Shown one piece after another: positions 34,206 through 44,052 of a stretch of DNA of 64,000 bases (the first letter of the stretch is position 1; the number at the start of each line of letters is the position of its first letter). The stretch covers positions 20,312-84,311 of the forward strand of contig JAJSLI010000121.1 in the NCBI GenBank assembly GCA_021272315.1, in the 5' to 3' direction. The position numbers were made by a program, and so were the translations under genes. Source of the DNA: Methylacidiphilales bacterium (GTDB lineage: Bacteria > Verrucomicrobiota > Verrucomicrobiia > Methylacidiphilales > UBA1321). The notes under the pieces were generated by a model, which worked only from the letters and a program-made list of their open reading frames with translations, was not told the DNA's origin and searched no databases.

Positions 34206-34524
34206 GGACAAAGTCTAGGGAGTGTTTTCAAATAGAACAAGGCTGCGACTATATCCTGCCGTCGGCAGTATTTTTACCCAAAGTTTTTCGAGGCCTTTTT
34301 CAGCAAACTCCCAGGAGTGATTTCTCAATCTTGAGCTCCTGACCTAACTGGTTTGTTTTTCAGCAACTTGCGGAAGCTATTCGCAATCCGAAAATTTTTT
34401 GGCCATCATTAATGAGATTTTTATGACTAATCTCCAGACGGAATGAAAATAATTAAACAGATAATTAATTTACGGCTTGCGTTAGCCATTGTCTGTTGTT
34501 AACATAACCAAGGATTGGTTGATT
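34206..34524. other. AT-rich promoter region of the hybrid kinase gene
   Basis: About 319 bp without a gene, divergent between purC and the kinase. The right half (34380-34500) is strikingly A/T-rich, with TTAATTAAT-like runs. No hairpin with T-run, riboswitch or ORF was recognised. Confidence 0.5.
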
Positions 34525-36066
34525 ATGAGCTTGCGAATCCTCCATCTCGAAGACTCGGCGGAGGATTGTGAATTGATTCGACGGTTGCTCGTAGAAGATG
34601 GTTTGGAGTGTGAACTCAAAAGGCACGATACCCATTCCGGGTTTGTGCAGGAATTGGAAAAGCGGGAGTACGATCTAATTTTCGCCGATTGTGCTTTGCC
34701 GCAGTTCAGCGGGCACGACGCACTGCAGCTTTCCCGCAAGGTTGCGCCGGAGGTACCCTTTATTTTTGTTTCGGGAACAATGGGGGAAGAAACGGCGATT
34801 GAGTCGCTACGTGACGGTGCGACCGATTACGTGCTCAAGCAGCGCCTCTCCCGGCTGGTGCCGGCGGTGCGGCGCGCCTTGGCGGAAGCGGCTGAAAAGA
34901 AAAAGAACAAGGAAATGGAGCAGCATCTGCGCCAGGCCCAGCGGCTCGAGGCGGTAGGAATGCTCGCGGGTGGTGTGGCGCACGACTTCAACAACATCCT
35001 CACGATCATCAAGGGCCATGTCTCTTTGCTGCCGGCGGAAAGCGCGAATCCTCCGCGGGTGAAGGAGATCAGCGCGACGATCGACTTCGCGGCGCAACGG
35101 GGGGCGGACTTGGTAAAACAACTGCTGGCATTTGCCCGCAAGAGTGACGGCAGCTTTACCTCGGCCAACGTCAACCGGCAGGTGCAGGAAATCGTGAAGA
35201 TGTTGCGGGAAGCGTTCCCGCGCAACATCAGCTTCAAGATGGAATTGGACGAACAACTTCCGGAAATCCTGGCAGATCCGGGGCAATTGGAACGGGTCGT
35301 CATCAACCTTGCCACCAATGCCCGCGACGCGATGCCTGACGGCGGTAAAATCACGTTTTCGACCCGGCGGGTGCAGGGAAACCAAGTCCCGTTTGTGACC
35401 TCGGCGGAGCGTGATCATCCCCATCTTTGCCTTAGCGTGACCGATACGGGAACCGGCATGGACGAAGAGACACGACAGCATATTTTTGAACCCTTTTTTA
35501 CGACCAAGCCAAAGGGAAAGGGTACCGGGCTCGGCATGCCCGTGGTTTACGGGTTGATGCAGTCGCACAACGGCGTGGTCGACATCTGGTCCGAAAAGGG
35601 GAAGGGAACGTCGGTTTCACTTTACTTCCCCATGCCGGAGAGTTCGGTGCCGGTTCCGGCAAAGGGGTCCGTTGAGCAGGCTAAATCGGTCGAGGGTTCG
35701 GAAACGGTGCTGATTGTCGACGATGAAGCGGATGTCCGTTATTTCATGGAAATTATCCTGCAGATGCACGGCTACCATGTGATCGCCGTGCCGAATGCTG
35801 AGGAAGCCCTCGAAATTCTCAAGATCCGTGGACATGGGGTCCATCTCATTTTTTCTGATCTGGGTTTGCCGAAGATGAACGGTTTCGGGTTGAGCACGCT
35901 GGTGAAGAGATTATATCCCCAAATCAGGATTATCCTGGCCAGCGGCTATCTCGACGTGGCGATCAAGACGCGGATGGTGGAGCTGGCGATCGACGGATTC
36001 ATGTCGAAGCCGTACGAGACGCCGACGCTGCTGAGCACGGTACGATCGGTTCTGGACAAGAAGTAG
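34525..36066 (+). CDS. Hybrid histidine kinase: receiver - kinase - receiver
   Basis: A 513-residue soluble signalling protein with no membrane segment and no sensor domain of the usual kind. Residues ~1-120 form a receiver with phospho-Asp in LIFADCALPQ. About 135-385 is the kinase: HisKA with GGVAHDFNNILT (phospho-His), then HATPase with NLATNARDAMPDGG, DTGTGMD and GKGTGLGMPVVYG. About 400-513 is a second receiver with acidic pair IVDDEAD and phospho-Asp in LIFSDLGLPKMNG. The first receiver probably takes phosphate from another kinase and tunes this one. The ATG at 34525 opens the receiver; no partner response regulator is adjacent. Confidence 0.92.
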   Translation: MSLRILHLEDSAEDCELIRRLLVEDGLECELKRHDTHSGFVQELEKREYDLIFADCALPQFSGHDALQLSRKVAPEVPFIFVSGTMGEETAIESLRDGATDYVLKQRLSRLVPAVRRALAEAAEKKKNKEMEQHLRQAQRLEAVGMLAGGVAHDFNNILTIIKGHVSLLPAESANPPRVKEISATIDFAAQRGADLVKQLLAFARKSDGSFTSANVNRQVQEIVKMLREAFPRNISFKMELDEQLPEILADPGQLERVVINLATNARDAMPDGGKITFSTRRVQGNQVPFVTSAERDHPHLCLSVTDTGTGMDEETRQHIFEPFFTTKPKGKGTGLGMPVVYGLMQSHNGVVDIWSEKGKGTSVSLYFPMPESSVPVPAKGSVEQAKSVEGSETVLIVDDEADVRYFMEIILQMHGYHVIAVPNAEEALEILKIRGHGVHLIFSDLGLPKMNGFGLSTLVKRLYPQIRIILASGYLDVAIKTRMVELAIDGFMSKPYETPTLLSTVRSVLDKK

Positions 36067-36177
36067 TCTTCCGCCGCTTCCCTCGTTTTCCAGCGTTGAC
36101 GGACACGCAGGTTTACCTTCATTCCTGCGGTCATTCCTGTTACAAGCCAGTTGTTTTGGCGCCGCAAGCGCAGACTC

Positions 36178-37167
36178 ATGACGACTTATCTTATCCGCCG
36201 CATCCTGCTTCTTGTGCCGACGCTCCTCGGAATCACGCTGCTGACGTTTCTGCTGGTGAGGGAGGCGCCGGGCAACATTGCGTTGATGAAGGGCGCGGGT
36301 GGAGAAAACGGCAGCCGCGCCATGACTGCCGAGCAGCGGGAGGCGATGATCAAGCTTTACGGTTTGGACAAGGATCCGTTCACGGCCTACGCGGAGTGGA
36401 TAGGGCGCTTGACGCGGCTGGACCTTGGCGATTCGTGGGTGGACCATCGGTCGGTAGTGGCGAAGATTGGCGAACGGATCGGGCTGACGGCCAGCCTGGC
36501 CGGTTCGGCGTTGCTTATTTCCTATCTGGTGGCCATCCCTCTTGGGGTGATCGCGGCGATCAAGCGCGGGCAGGTGACGGACCGGGCCATCAGCTTCACG
36601 GTCTTTGTCCTCTACTCGATCCCGAGTTTTGCCGCAGCCCTGCTGCTGATCCTGCTTGTGGCTGGCGGCGATTATCTGAATCTGCTGCCGATGTACGGAA
36701 CCAATTCGATCAACGCCTCGGAGATGGGCCGGTTCGAATGGCTCTGGGACCGGATTCAGCACATGATTTTGCCGGTGATTTGCCTCACTTATGGCAGCCT
36801 TTCCTATATTTCGCGGTATGCGCGGGTGTCAATGCTCGAGGCGCTGGCGCAGGACTTTATCCGGACGGCACGGGCCAAGGGGTTGCCGGAGCGGCTGGTG
36901 ATCCTGCACCACGCGCTGCGCAACGCGCTGATCCCCATCATCACGATCTTTGCCTTGGAACTGCCGGTTTTAATCAGCGGGGCGGTGATCATCGAGGAGA
37001 TTTTCTCTCTGCCGGGGATGGGGCAACTGATGTTCGCGTCGCTGGAGGCACGGGACAATCCGACGATCATGGGGATCACGGTTTTTGTGTCGATCCTTAC
37101 GCTGCTGGGCTACCTTCTGGCCGATATCCTTTATGTCGTGGTTGATCCGCGCATCCGCTACGAATGA
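36178..37167 (+). CDS. Peptide/oligopeptide ABC transporter permease, DppB/OppB type
   Basis: A 329-residue inner-membrane permease with six helices and the first periplasmic loop typical for DppB/OppB/YejB. It has the YLIRRILLLVPTLLGITLLTF start, and the EAA loop RTARAKGLPERLVILHHALRNALIP near the C-terminus that docks on the ATPases. The start at 36178 was chosen for its fit to the family N-terminus. First of four overlapping genes (ATGA with the next). Together they form an importer for peptides or a similar solute; no substrate-binding protein is encoded beside them. Confidence 0.9.
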   Translation: MTTYLIRRILLLVPTLLGITLLTFLLVREAPGNIALMKGAGGENGSRAMTAEQREAMIKLYGLDKDPFTAYAEWIGRLTRLDLGDSWVDHRSVVAKIGERIGLTASLAGSALLISYLVAIPLGVIAAIKRGQVTDRAISFTVFVLYSIPSFAAALLLILLVAGGDYLNLLPMYGTNSINASEMGRFEWLWDRIQHMILPVICLTYGSLSYISRYARVSMLEALAQDFIRTARAKGLPERLVILHHALRNALIPIITIFALELPVLISGAVIIEEIFSLPGMGQLMFASLEARDNPTIMGITVFVSILTLLGYLLADILYVVVDPRIRYE

Positions 37168-38309
37168 ACCAAACCAACTTTGTTCACGAGAGTTACGCGC
37201 AACGCATTTGGAGGCGGTTTAGGGCCGAACCTTTTGCGCGGAATGGACTTTGGACGATTCTTGTCCTGTTCGCCGTCGCGGCACTGGCTCCTTTCTTGGC
37301 CAACAGCCACGCGATCATACGCGTGGCGGATGGGCGGGTGACGTTTCCAATTTTTCCGAGCCTGGAGCCGATCGAGTGGCGCTTCCTTCTCTACGTCCCG
37401 CTGGCGGGACTAGCGTGGCTTTTTCGCCGGAGACTTTTTGCGCGTCCGCTGGGTGGCGCCACCTTTTTGCTGGCGCTTGTGATCCTGATTGAAGTCTGGC
37501 TGGTTTTTCACCATGTGGTGAACGATCCGACCAATGATCGGGACCGTCCTGCTGCCTTCAAGCTGATGCCACTGGTGCCCTTCTCACCGGTTGAGACAGC
37601 CTCCGAGCCCTTCCTACCGCCGTCGTGGACCCATCCGTGCGGAACTGATTCGACCGGACGAGACATCGCCGCGCGGATGCTACACGGCGCGCGCACCTCG
37701 CTCTCCATCGGATTCGTGGCCCAGAGCATCGCGCTGTCCATCGGTGTGACGCTGGGAAGCCTGGCCGGTTATTACCGGAGCTGGCCCGACATTGCGATCT
37801 GCCGCCTGATCGAGATTATGGACTGTTTCCCTCCGCTGTTGCTCATTCTGGTGGCGGTCAGCCTCTTCGAGTCGCAGAACAACATGTTCTATATCATGGC
37901 GGTAATCGGGCTGACGACCTGGACGGGAATGGCCCGGTTGGTTCGGGGCGAATTTCTACGTCTGAGCGGCTTGCCGTTCACACTGGCGGCGCAGGCCATC
38001 GGGGCGGGAGACCTGCGGGTGATTGTGCGGCATATTCTGCCCAACGCTCTCGGGCCGATCCTGGTCGCGGGCACATTCGGCGTAGCTTCGACGATTTTGC
38101 TCGAGTCGAGCCTGAGTTTCCTCGGTTTCGGAATGCAGGCGCCGACACCGTCCTGGGGCGATATTTTGGGCGAGTCGCGGCTCTACATCGACTTTGCGTG
38201 GTGGCTCGCCTTTTTTCCGGGACTCGCCATTCTCATCACAATCATGTCCTACAATTTTGTCGGGGAGGGGCTGCGCGACGCGGTTGACCCGCGCCTGCGG
38301 ATCAAATAA
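37164..38309 (+). CDS. Peptide ABC transporter permease, DppC/YejE type, with extended N-terminal region
   Basis: A 381-residue permease, longer than DppC (~300). Helix 1 (residues ~26-46) is followed by about 115 residues that hold two additional hydrophobic stretches (WRFLLYVPLAGLAWLF and GATFLLALVILIEVWLVFHH) before the conserved GTDSTGRDIAARMLHGARTSL segment. Extended forms are known in YejE proteins. The EAA loop is AQAIGAGDLRVIVRHILPNALGPILV. Start overlaps the upstream permease stop by four bases; the ATPase gene follows after two bases. Confidence 0.9.
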   Translation: MNQTNFVHESYAQRIWRRFRAEPFARNGLWTILVLFAVAALAPFLANSHAIIRVADGRVTFPIFPSLEPIEWRFLLYVPLAGLAWLFRRRLFARPLGGATFLLALVILIEVWLVFHHVVNDPTNDRDRPAAFKLMPLVPFSPVETASEPFLPPSWTHPCGTDSTGRDIAARMLHGARTSLSIGFVAQSIALSIGVTLGSLAGYYRSWPDIAICRLIEIMDCFPPLLLILVAVSLFESQNNMFYIMAVIGLTTWTGMARLVRGEFLRLSGLPFTLAAQAIGAGDLRVIVRHILPNALGPILVAGTFGVASTILLESSLSFLGFGMQAPTPSWGDILGESRLYIDFAWWLAFFPGLAILITIMSYNFVGEGLRDAVDPRLRIK

Positions 38310-38311
38310 TC

Positions 38312-39142
38312 ATGGCCTTGTTGCACGTCGAGAACCTGGGCATTCATTTTGGCCCGCCGGAAGACCCGGTGCGGGCGGTGGATGGCATTTCGTTTGAAAT
38401 GGCCGCGGGCGAGACGATGGCGTTGGTGGGCGAAAGCGGCAGCGGCAAGAGCGTGACGGCGCTGGCGCTGACGCGGTTGCTGGCGTCGCCCCCCGCGCGG
38501 TATGTGTCGGGCCGGATCGAGTTCGAGGGGCGCGACGTGCTGCGGTTGCCGGAGCGCGAACTGCGCGCATTGCGTGGCAGCGGCATCGCCTACGTTTTCC
38601 AGGAGCCGTCGTCGTCGCTAAACCCGGTGTTCACTATCGGCTACCAGATTCGTGAAGCGATCGATCTGCACCGTCCGGAAATCAGGGATGTCACGGGCGA
38701 GATCGTGCGAGCGCTCGACACGGTAGGTATTCGCGAGCCGGAAAAGCGGCTGAACGATTACCCGCACCAGTTGAGCGGCGGCATGCAGCAGCGGGTGATG
38801 ATCGCCATGGCGCTGGCCTGCCGGCCCCGGCTGCTGGTGGCGGACGAGCCGACAACGGCGCTCGACGTGACCATCCAGAAACAGATCATGGACCTGCTCA
38901 AGGCGTTGAAGCAACAGAGCAACATGGCGATTTTGCTCATCACGCATAATTTCGGGTTGGTGGCCGATTTCGCAGACCGGGTGCTGGTGATGTTCCAGGG
39001 CCGGATCGTGGAGAGCGGCCCAACCGCGGAGGTTTTGCGAAATCCCCAACACCTCTACACTCGCGCACTGATCGAATGCGTGCCGAAGCTGGGCCAGAAG
39101 CAGCGCCGTCTGAAGGTGATCGACTATGCCGGAATCAACTGA
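38312..39142 (+). CDS. Peptide ABC transporter ATP-binding protein, DppD/OppD type
   Basis: A 276-residue ATPase. Walker A is GESGSGKS, Q-loop [12 protein letters not shown], signature [15 protein letters not shown], Walker [13 protein letters not shown], His switch LLITHNFG. After the core comes the [15 protein letters not shown] stretch usual in Opp/Dpp ATPases, but the Cys-rich iron-sulfur tail of OppD is short or missing (the protein ends soon after). It shares 17 bases with the next ATPase gene. Confidence 0.92.
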   Translation: MALLHVENLGIHFGPPEDPVRAVDGISFEMAAGETMALVGESGSGKSVTALALTRLLASPPARYVSGRIEFEGRDVLRLPERELRALRGSGIAYVFQEPSSSLNPVFTIGYQIREAIDLHRPEIRDVTGEIVRALDTVGIREPEKRLNDYPHQLSGGMQQRVMIAMALACRPRLLVADEPTTALDVTIQKQIMDLLKALKQQSNMAILLITHNFGLVADFADRVLVMFQGRIVESGPTAEVLRNPQHLYTRALIECVPKLGQKQRRLKVIDYAGIN

Positions 39143-39941
39143 CGCCTCATCCCCGGACCCGATCCTGAAGGTTGAGAACCTGAAGGTCTATTTCCCGATT
39201 TTGGGCGGTGTGTTTCGGCACAAGGTCGGCGAAGTGAAGGCGGTGGACGACGTGTCGTTCGAGGTCCAGCGCGGCAAGACGGTGGGGCTCGTGGGTGAAA
39301 GCAGCAGTGGCAAGACGACGATCGGGCGCGCGATCATCCGGCTGACGGAGCCGACGGCGGGCACGATTAGCTATGATGGAAAGGTGGTGTCAAAATTGAG
39401 CGCCGCGGCATTCCGCCCCTACCGGAAAAAAATCCAGATCATCTTCCAGGACCCCTATAATTCTCTGAATCCCCGGCTATCGATCTTCGAAATCATTGGC
39501 GAGGCGTTGGAAATTCATTTTCCGGAAATGACGCCGGCCGACCGGCGGGCGCGGGTGGCGGAATTGCTCGGCAAGGTGGGACTGAAGCGTGACCACCTCG
39601 ACCGTTACCCGCACGAATTCAGCGGCGGGCAGCGGCAGCGCATCGGCATCGCGCGCGCGCTGGCGGTCAATCCGGAGTTTCTGGTTTGCGACGAGCCGGT
39701 GAGCGCGCTCGATGTCTCGGTGCAGGCGCAGATCGTCAACCTGCTGCAGGACTTGCAGGAGGAGCTGGGGCTGACCTACCTCTTCATCGCGCATGACCTG
39801 GCGGTGGTGGAACACATCAGCGATTTTGTCCTGGTGATGAATGACGGCAAGATCGTCGAAGCGGCGTCAGCTGAGGCGATTTACGAGAATCCTCAACACG
39901 ATTACACGCGCAAGCTGCTCAGCGCCGTACCAAAAATGTAG
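39126..39941 (+). CDS. Peptide ABC transporter ATP-binding protein, DppF/OppF type
   Basis: A 271-residue ATPase completing the importer. Walker A is [10 protein letters not shown]-loop [13 protein letters not shown], signature [15 protein letters not shown], Walker [13 protein letters not shown], His switch [10 protein letters not shown]. The early [20 protein letters not shown] segment is typical of the OppF/DppF partner. It starts inside the previous gene (17-bp overlap), so the two ATPases are probably made in equal amounts. The C-terminal '[14 protein letters not shown]' ends the family core. Confidence 0.92.
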   Translation: MPESTDASSPDPILKVENLKVYFPILGGVFRHKVGEVKAVDDVSFEVQRGKTVGLVGESSSGKTTIGRAIIRLTEPTAGTISYDGKVVSKLSAAAFRPYRKKIQIIFQDPYNSLNPRLSIFEIIGEALEIHFPEMTPADRRARVAELLGKVGLKRDHLDRYPHEFSGGQRQRIGIARALAVNPEFLVCDEPVSALDVSVQAQIVNLLQDLQEELGLTYLFIAHDLAVVEHISDFVLVMNDGKIVEAASAEAIYENPQHDYTRKLLSAVPKM

Positions 39942-39977
39942 TGGCAGGCCCCAATCCAAAAATGACCATCTCCGGGT

Positions 39978-40649
39978 CTACTCGGTCTCGACGATCAACG
40001 CGCCGTCCTTGATCTCGAGGGTCTTGGCATGGGCGAGGAGGTTCTTGAAGTAGGGGCTTTGCTGTGCTTCGGCGTTCATAATCGCCTCAAGTTGCTGCTG
40101 GAGCAGAGGTAGTTTGTTGTCGGGTAGGGTTTGATCGCCGTACTTGAGGCTGTATAGGGTGAGGTGAATGGTGTGGCTGCCAGGATCCAGGTTAAAGCCG
40201 AGCGTCGTGTCGATGTTGAAGAAGCGGTCCTTGTAAATGCCGAAGGGGATGAAATCGAGGGGCAGGCTCGCCTGGGCCTGCGCCTTGTCGTCGGTCATGG
40301 CAATGAAGGCGTGAATCTTTAGCTGGCTGCAGGTGGAATCGTGGGCGATGAACGAATTTATTTCATCGGCGCTCAGTTGGAGAGAGGCGGGTTGGTTTTG
40401 TTGCAGGGCCTGATTGAAAGCGATGATTTTTTGTTTGGCCCCATTGTAAACGTCATCGCTGCCGTTGTAGGTCGGTACATCCGACGCAGTGAGCGAAGTC
40501 AGCGCGTAAAAGCCCCGGTAAGCCAGATAGGTTGAGCCACCGACAAGGCCGAGGAAAAGGACGGCCAGAATGATGAGAATGATGCAGCCGCAACCGAAAC
40601 AACCGAGACCGCTTTTTTTTTGGGCCGGAGCCGGAGGAGGGTTGGCCAT
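39978..40649 (-). CDS. Membrane-anchored protein of unknown function
   Basis: A 223-residue protein with a Pro-rich start, a Gly/Cys-rich stretch (GLGCFGCGCI) and one membrane helix (residues ~20-43). The rest is an extracytoplasmic alpha/beta domain with long helices (GAKQKIIAFNQALQQNQ) and a C-terminal helix-strand. Similar layouts are common in Verrucomicrobia and Planctomycetes, but no characterised family is known to me. It is the last gene of a five-gene minus-strand run that starts with the SDR gene at 44891, 12 bases behind the uracil-DNA glycosylase. Confidence 0.6.
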   Translation of the reverse strand: MANPPPAPAQKKSGLGCFGCGCIILIILAVLFLGLVGGSTYLAYRGFYALTSLTASDVPTYNGSDDVYNGAKQKIIAFNQALQQNQPASLQLSADEINSFIAHDSTCSQLKIHAFIAMTDDKAQAQASLPLDFIPFGIYKDRFFNIDTTLGFNLDPGSHTIHLTLYSLKYGDQTLPDNKLPLLQQQLEAIMNAEAQQSPYFKNLLAHAKTLEIKDGALIVETE

Positions 40650-40661
40650 GGTGCCTTTGGT

Positions 40662-41315
40662 TTATCGGAGTGTTGACGTGAGGGCAAGTCCCGGTTGAAT
40701 GACCGATCTTCTCCACGCCGGATGTTCGGCAATGAGCCGCAGGGCGCGCGGCAGCAGCACACGACCTGGTTTCTGATGGGGCCAAGGCGAAGCGCCGGAG
40801 GGATGGGGAAGGGGAACAAGATCGAAACGGTGACCGGCAAAGCTGGCGGGAAAAGCCAGGCCGATGACTTCGTCGAGCTTGCCGCAGGGGATAAACTGGA
40901 GGATGGCGAGCTTGCCGACGGCGATGACGAGTTGCGGTTGCAACAGGGCCATCTCGGCTTCAAGCCAGCCGGCGCAGTTGGCGATTTCGGCCGGGTCGGG
41001 CACGCGGTCACCGCCCCCGTTTTTTTTACCGGGAAAACAGCGGCAGACAGCGGCCATGTAAACGCGGGAACGGAAGGCGGCTTCATCGACGCCGGTGTGG
41101 TCCTTGAACCAGCGGAAAAGTTTCTTGCCCGCGGTCCAGGCGAAGGGCCGCCCGAGAACCGGTTCCTTGTCGCCGGGGGCCTGACCGACGAGAAGAACGC
41201 GGCTGACGACAGCGCCGCCGCTGACAACGGGCTTTTGCATTTTCGGGCAGAGACGGCAGCGCCGCAGGGCGGTGACATGCCGGTCGAGGAGGCTCTGCCG
41301 GGAGGCTTCACTCAT
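40662..41315 (-). CDS. Uracil-DNA glycosylase, iron-sulfur type (family 4/5-like)
   Basis: Removes uracil from DNA. From the ATG at 41315 it has 217 residues; a longer frame upstream overlaps tgpA and is unlikely. Four Cys in the pattern C-x2-C (CRLC near residue 20), one in AVCRCFP and one in IANCAGW fit the [4Fe-4S] cluster of thermophile-type enzymes. Motif A is GQAPGDKE, where the equivalent residue activates water, and motif B is LPHPSGAS. The ATG lies inside the transglutaminase gene (8-bp overlap), so translation is coupled. Confidence 0.88.
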   Translation of the reverse strand: MSEASRQSLLDRHVTALRRCRLCPKMQKPVVSGGAVVSRVLLVGQAPGDKEPVLGRPFAWTAGKKLFRWFKDHTGVDEAAFRSRVYMAAVCRCFPGKKNGGGDRVPDPAEIANCAGWLEAEMALLQPQLVIAVGKLAILQFIPCGKLDEVIGLAFPASFAGHRFDLVPLPHPSGASPWPHQKPGRVLLPRALRLIAEHPAWRRSVIQPGLALTSTLR

Positions 41316-43446
41316 GGGCGGAGGAGGCTGCGGCCTGAGAGGCGGCGATTTGGGCGAGGAGCGCCTGTAATTCTTTGGGCGTGGCCGGTTCGACAGGGAG
41401 AGGGCCGTAACGAAAGCGGGCGACAATGGCGCCAACGTGATGGATGGCTTCCTCTTTTTCGGGGAAGGCTTCGGCCACGCGGTCTGTGTAGGCGAGGGGA
41501 CCTTCCCATTTGGCGCGGGGAATGCCGCGCTGAGCCATGCTGCGGCAGAATTTTGCGTAAAGATTTTCGATGGGAGGGTTGACCACGCGCGGGCGCATTA
41601 AGCGCCGGAAAATGAGGAAGCAAAGGAGAATCGCTGCCGCACAGACGAGGCCGAGGGCCTGCTGGCCGAAGCCGAGAAACCGGGCGAGCTTGGTTTGCGT
41701 GTCAGGATTGTAGGAGAAGACCCAGTCGTCCCAACTGACCTCGACCTGCTCGCGGCGCATATCGAGGTCGTTCAGGACGTGGTTTGTCCATTCGGGCAGA
41801 TAGGTCTCGGCAAAATTCAACGGACGGGAGGTCATGCGGATTGGCTGATTTTCTTCCGCCCCGCCCGAATCGGAAGAGGCGAAGTTGGCCAGGCCGGGAG
41901 GAAGGATGGAGGTGGGATCGATTCGGATCCACCGTCTTTTTGCGTCGATCCAGACTTCGTCCCACGCGTGGGCGTCCGATTGCCGGACAATATAGACATC
42001 CTTGTACGGATTGTACTCCGCGCCTTGATAACCGACGACAAGCCGGGCGGGAATGTTTTCGAGCCTCATCAGGACGGCAAAGGCGGAGGCAAAGTATTCG
42101 CAGTAACCGGCCTTGGTGGTGAAAAGGAAATAGGAAAGCCAATCGCGGCCCGGCGGGGTGTTTCCGGGCGAAGCGGTGTAAATGAATCCTTCATGGCGAA
42201 AATAGTGGAGAACGGCCACGACATAGGCTTCCTGTTCGGGGTGCGCCGCATGCAACCGGTCTGCCAGCGCGGTGACCTGCGGATCGATGTGATCGGGGTC
42301 ATCCTTATCCTTGCTCGGAAGCTGCGTGGCAGCGTCGTATTCAAACCGGTTGACCAGTTTGAGCGGGTCCTTAGACGGGGCTGGGGCCAGTTGGGAAGCC
42401 GACTGAACAGTATAACGCTCGGTGTGGTCGATAGGGTTGTCCGTGGATCCGAGTTGCAGGATCCAACCGCTCAAGAGCAGAGACTCTTTCCAGAGCCCGG
42501 TTTCCTCGTCGTTATAAGCTTTTGTGAACGGATAATCGAGGGCAAAGAGCCATCGTTGATTGTGGGGCAGGATGGTAATTTCCTCTGTGACTTCGGTGCT
42601 GTCGGGGTCCTCCACCGGGCGGTCGCCAAGGTTGGCTCCCATTTTTCCGGGCGTCCAGGCGCCTGCCTGGTATTCCCAGAGCACGAGGCCGCGCCAATAC
42701 ATCGTCTCCGGATCGGGGATGCTGCCGGCGGTGAACCGGACGTACATGGCCGTCGAATCGTTGTTGGCCAGGCGCGCGACGGAACCCGGTTCGACCCGGT
42801 CACTGATGCCCAGAGGCGCTTCATTTAGGGTGATCTGGAGCTTGCCGGTGAAACGCGGCAGGAAAAAGAAAAGGAAAAGGGTCAGTGGCAGGGCTTGGAG
42901 AAAAACGACGCCGGCAAGGCCCAGCATCGGGAGCAGGTGGTTATCCGGTCGATCCCCCATGCCGTTGCGAAGGAGTGTGGCGGTCAGGAGCCACATCATG
43001 ATGAGGCAATAAATGAAGAGCTCAAGCGCCTGCGAATAGAGCAACGCGCTCATGACGATGAAAAAACTTGAAAAAATGATCACATTGACGTCGCGCGGAC
43101 CTCGTAGTTCGTAAAACTTGATCGTCATTAGTCCGGCCATAAAGGCGGTTTCGGCCTCCCGGCTGAAGAGGGTCTGGAATAGCAGGGCTATCGCGGTGAG
43201 CAGACAGAGGGCGAGCAGGGCGGTAAAAAGGGTGCTGGGGAGAGGCAGGCGATAAATTTCGAGTACGGCGCGGATGGCGAGCGCGCCAACGATGATCATG
43301 CTGATCCAGATGGGCAGGACATCAATCTGGGGTAGAAGCGTGAGGATGAAGCCGCCGACGAGCCAAAAGAAAAGCGTGAGTGAAGGGCGGGGCGTTGGCA
43401 CCGCCGGACGGACCGGCCGGAGAAAAAGCGCGGACCAAGGCGGCAT
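41308..43446 (-). CDS. TgpA-like membrane transglutaminase
   Basis: A 712-residue inner-membrane protein. Five to six N-terminal helices (residues ~25-210) are followed by a periplasmic transglutaminase-like domain and one more helix (~575-600), with a short cytosolic tail. The Cys-His-Asp triad is clear: GYCEYFASAFAVLMR, DAHAWDEVW, and RIDPTS. This is the layout of Pseudomonas TgpA, an essential envelope enzyme, and of the DUF3488/transglutaminase family often near MoxR and DUF58 genes; those partners are not here. It lies nine bases behind purN. Confidence 0.88.
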   Translation of the reverse strand: MPPWSALFLRPVRPAVPTPRPSLTLFFWLVGGFILTLLPQIDVLPIWISMIIVGALAIRAVLEIYRLPLPSTLFTALLALCLLTAIALLFQTLFSREAETAFMAGLMTIKFYELRGPRDVNVIIFSSFFIVMSALLYSQALELFIYCLIMMWLLTATLLRNGMGDRPDNHLLPMLGLAGVVFLQALPLTLFLFFFLPRFTGKLQITLNEAPLGISDRVEPGSVARLANNDSTAMYVRFTAGSIPDPETMYWRGLVLWEYQAGAWTPGKMGANLGDRPVEDPDSTEVTEEITILPHNQRWLFALDYPFTKAYNDEETGLWKESLLLSGWILQLGSTDNPIDHTERYTVQSASQLAPAPSKDPLKLVNRFEYDAATQLPSKDKDDPDHIDPQVTALADRLHAAHPEQEAYVVAVLHYFRHEGFIYTASPGNTPPGRDWLSYFLFTTKAGYCEYFASAFAVLMRLENIPARLVVGYQGAEYNPYKDVYIVRQSDAHAWDEVWIDAKRRWIRIDPTSILPPGLANFASSDSGGAEENQPIRMTSRPLNFAETYLPEWTNHVLNDLDMRREQVEVSWDDWVFSYNPDTQTKLARFLGFGQQALGLVCAAAILLCFLIFRRLMRPRVVNPPIENLYAKFCRSMAQRGIPRAKWEGPLAYTDRVAEAFPEKEEAIHHVGAIVARFRYGPLPVEPATPKELQALLAQIAASQAAASSAHE

Positions 43447-43455
43447 GCGCCCAGT

Positions 43456-44052
43456 TTAAGGCGGGGAGGGACTTCTCGCCAAGACCTTCGCGAGGGCGGC
43501 GGGATAGAGCTCGTGCTCGGCCATCTGGATGCGGGCGTGAAGCGATTCGGGCGTGTCGCCGGGCAGAATGGGAACCCGTTGCTGCGCGATGATTTCTCCG
43601 CCGTCGACTTCGCGATTGACGAAGTGCACGGTGCAGCCGGTTTCGGCAGCGCCCGCGGCGAGAGCCTGTTCCCAGGCGCGCAGGCCCTTGAAGGCGGGCA
43701 GGAGCGAGGGGTGAATATTGATGATGCGATTGGGAAACGCGTCGAGGAGAGGGGCTTTGACCACGCGCATGTAGCCGGCGAGAATGACCCAGTCGGCTGC
43801 ATATTCGTGTAGCAGGTCCACCAGCGAGGCTTCGCCCTCGGGGCTGAGTTTGGTGCGGAAGGGCGACGGGGAAAGCGTGGCGGTGGGGAGTCCGAAACCT
43901 TGCGCGTGGGCGAGTATGCCCGCGCCAATCAGGTCGCTGACAACGAGGACGATGGCAGCGTCGAACTTCCCGGCGAGGATGGCTTGTTGCAGCGCAACGA
44001 AATTGCTCCCCTTCCCGGAGCCGAGCACGGCGAGGCGGGGTACCGTTTTCAT
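43456..44052 (-). CDS. purN: Phosphoribosylglycinamide formyltransferase
   Basis: Transfers a formyl group from 10-formyl-tetrahydrofolate to GAR in purine synthesis. 198 residues. Motifs: LGSGKGSNF (phosphate loop), the catalytic triad region NIHPSLLPAFKG (Asn and His), and TVHFVNREVDGGEIIAQ with the catalytic Asp. Its start overlaps the stop of the SDR gene by four bases and its end is nine bases from tgpA, so it belongs to the minus-strand run 44891-39978. Confidence 0.95.
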   Translation of the reverse strand: MKTVPRLAVLGSGKGSNFVALQQAILAGKFDAAIVLVVSDLIGAGILAHAQGFGLPTATLSPSPFRTKLSPEGEASLVDLLHEYAADWVILAGYMRVVKAPLLDAFPNRIINIHPSLLPAFKGLRAWEQALAAGAAETGCTVHFVNREVDGGEIIAQQRVPILPGDTPESLHARIQMAEHELYPAALAKVLARSPSPP

